DNA of 64,000 nt from Pseudomonadota bacterium (GTDB lineage Bacteria; Pseudomonadota; Gammaproteobacteria; Steroidobacterales; Steroidobacteraceae), in the NCBI GenBank assembly GCA_018241425.1, contig JAFEDU010000004.1, forward strand, positions 62,001 to 126,000. Direction: 5' to 3'. A program made the position numbers and the translations under genes. Below, piece after piece: positions 63,916 to 64,000 of the stretch; the first letter of the stretch is position 1, and the number at the start of each line of letters is the position of its first letter. The notes under the pieces were generated by a model that saw only the letters and a program-made list of their open reading frames with translations, made no database searches and had not been told where the DNA came from.

Positions 63916-64000
63916 TCAGGACGGCCCTGTGGTGCGCGCAACGCCGCTGGCCGGAGTGGCCACCGGGCTGTAGTGGGTCTGGATCCAGCTCTGGTAGCTG
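63916..64000 (-). CDS. Possible 3' end of a gene cut by the window edge
   Basis: Reading in from the right edge on the minus strand, one frame gives SYQSWIQTHYSPV, an Ala/Thr-rich tail and a TGA at 63918-63916. The composition looks like a real C-terminus and the strand fits the AsmA gene, which begins 139 bases further on. With 27 codons no family can be assigned, and the other frames cannot be excluded. Confidence 0.35.
   Translation of the reverse strand, partial: SYQSWIQTHYSPVATPASGVARTTGPS

Overview
The window is high-GC, gene-dense bacterial chromosome. Gene orders typical of gammaproteobacteria (methyltransferase-rnhA-dnaQ divergent from mltD; tRNA-Leu-tig-clpP-clpX-lon), a PEP-CTERM protein and a Wzi-family protein suggest a gammaproteobacterium, perhaps near Steroidobacterales, Nevskiales or Xanthomonadales. 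That placement is inference. I see no phage, IS element, CRISPR array or origin.

Positions 1-7600 (minus strand) hold a surface-polysaccharide block: the start of a family 9 glycosyltransferase, a Wzi-like outer-membrane protein, pgi, a DegT aminotransferase, a UDP-glucuronate-type 4-epimerase and a UDP-HexNAc 6-dehydrogenase. It runs directly into dnaQ, rnhA and a methyltransferase. Positions 9.7-22.8 kb carry housekeeping and small envelope genes: mltD, fabI, ppiD, tRNA-Asp, a DUF2844/DUF3443 pair, a GlxA-type regulator, a nucleotidyltransferase, a rhodanese, an MscS channel, ygiD, an RcnB-like protein and a lipoprotein. A strong terminator and a PEP-CTERM protein follow.

Positions 23.7-36.5 kb form what looks like a D-glutamate and D-amino-acid-peptide island. 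It contains an M19 dipeptidase, a TonB-dependent receptor, two XRE-cupin regulators, two beta-lactamase-fold serine hydrolases (one frameshifted by an 11-bp tandem duplication), DgcN, a YkvI-type transporter and DgcA. Near-identical promoters with the same dyad between -35 and -10 precede the receptor and dgcN. dgcA has a similar promoter with a different dyad. I infer one regulon in which a substrate enters through the receptor, is cut by peptidases, and its D-Glu is N-acetylated by DgcN and racemised by DgcA.

Positions 36.7-45.1 kb hold tRNA-Val, a large acyltransferase-SGNH protein, lon (with a sigma-32-like promoter), clpX, clpP, tig and tRNA-Leu.

Positions 45.2-61.6 kb form an unusual cluster: four radical SAM proteins with N-terminal cobalamin-binding-type domains, one SPASM-type radical SAM protein, three methyltransferases, three glycosyltransferases, a sulfotransferase, a polysaccharide deacetylase, an HprK-like kinase and a HAF-repeat protein. 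Most neighbouring genes overlap by 1-8 bases, and the first radical SAM gene has a long structured leader. The product is unknown; a heavily modified glycan, glycolipid or peptide is plausible. The window ends with an AsmA-family gene and the possible tail of another gene.

Three genes (35.8, 38.7 and 57.5 kb) appear to start at ATA, ATC and CTG. These are either real non-canonical starts or sequence errors.
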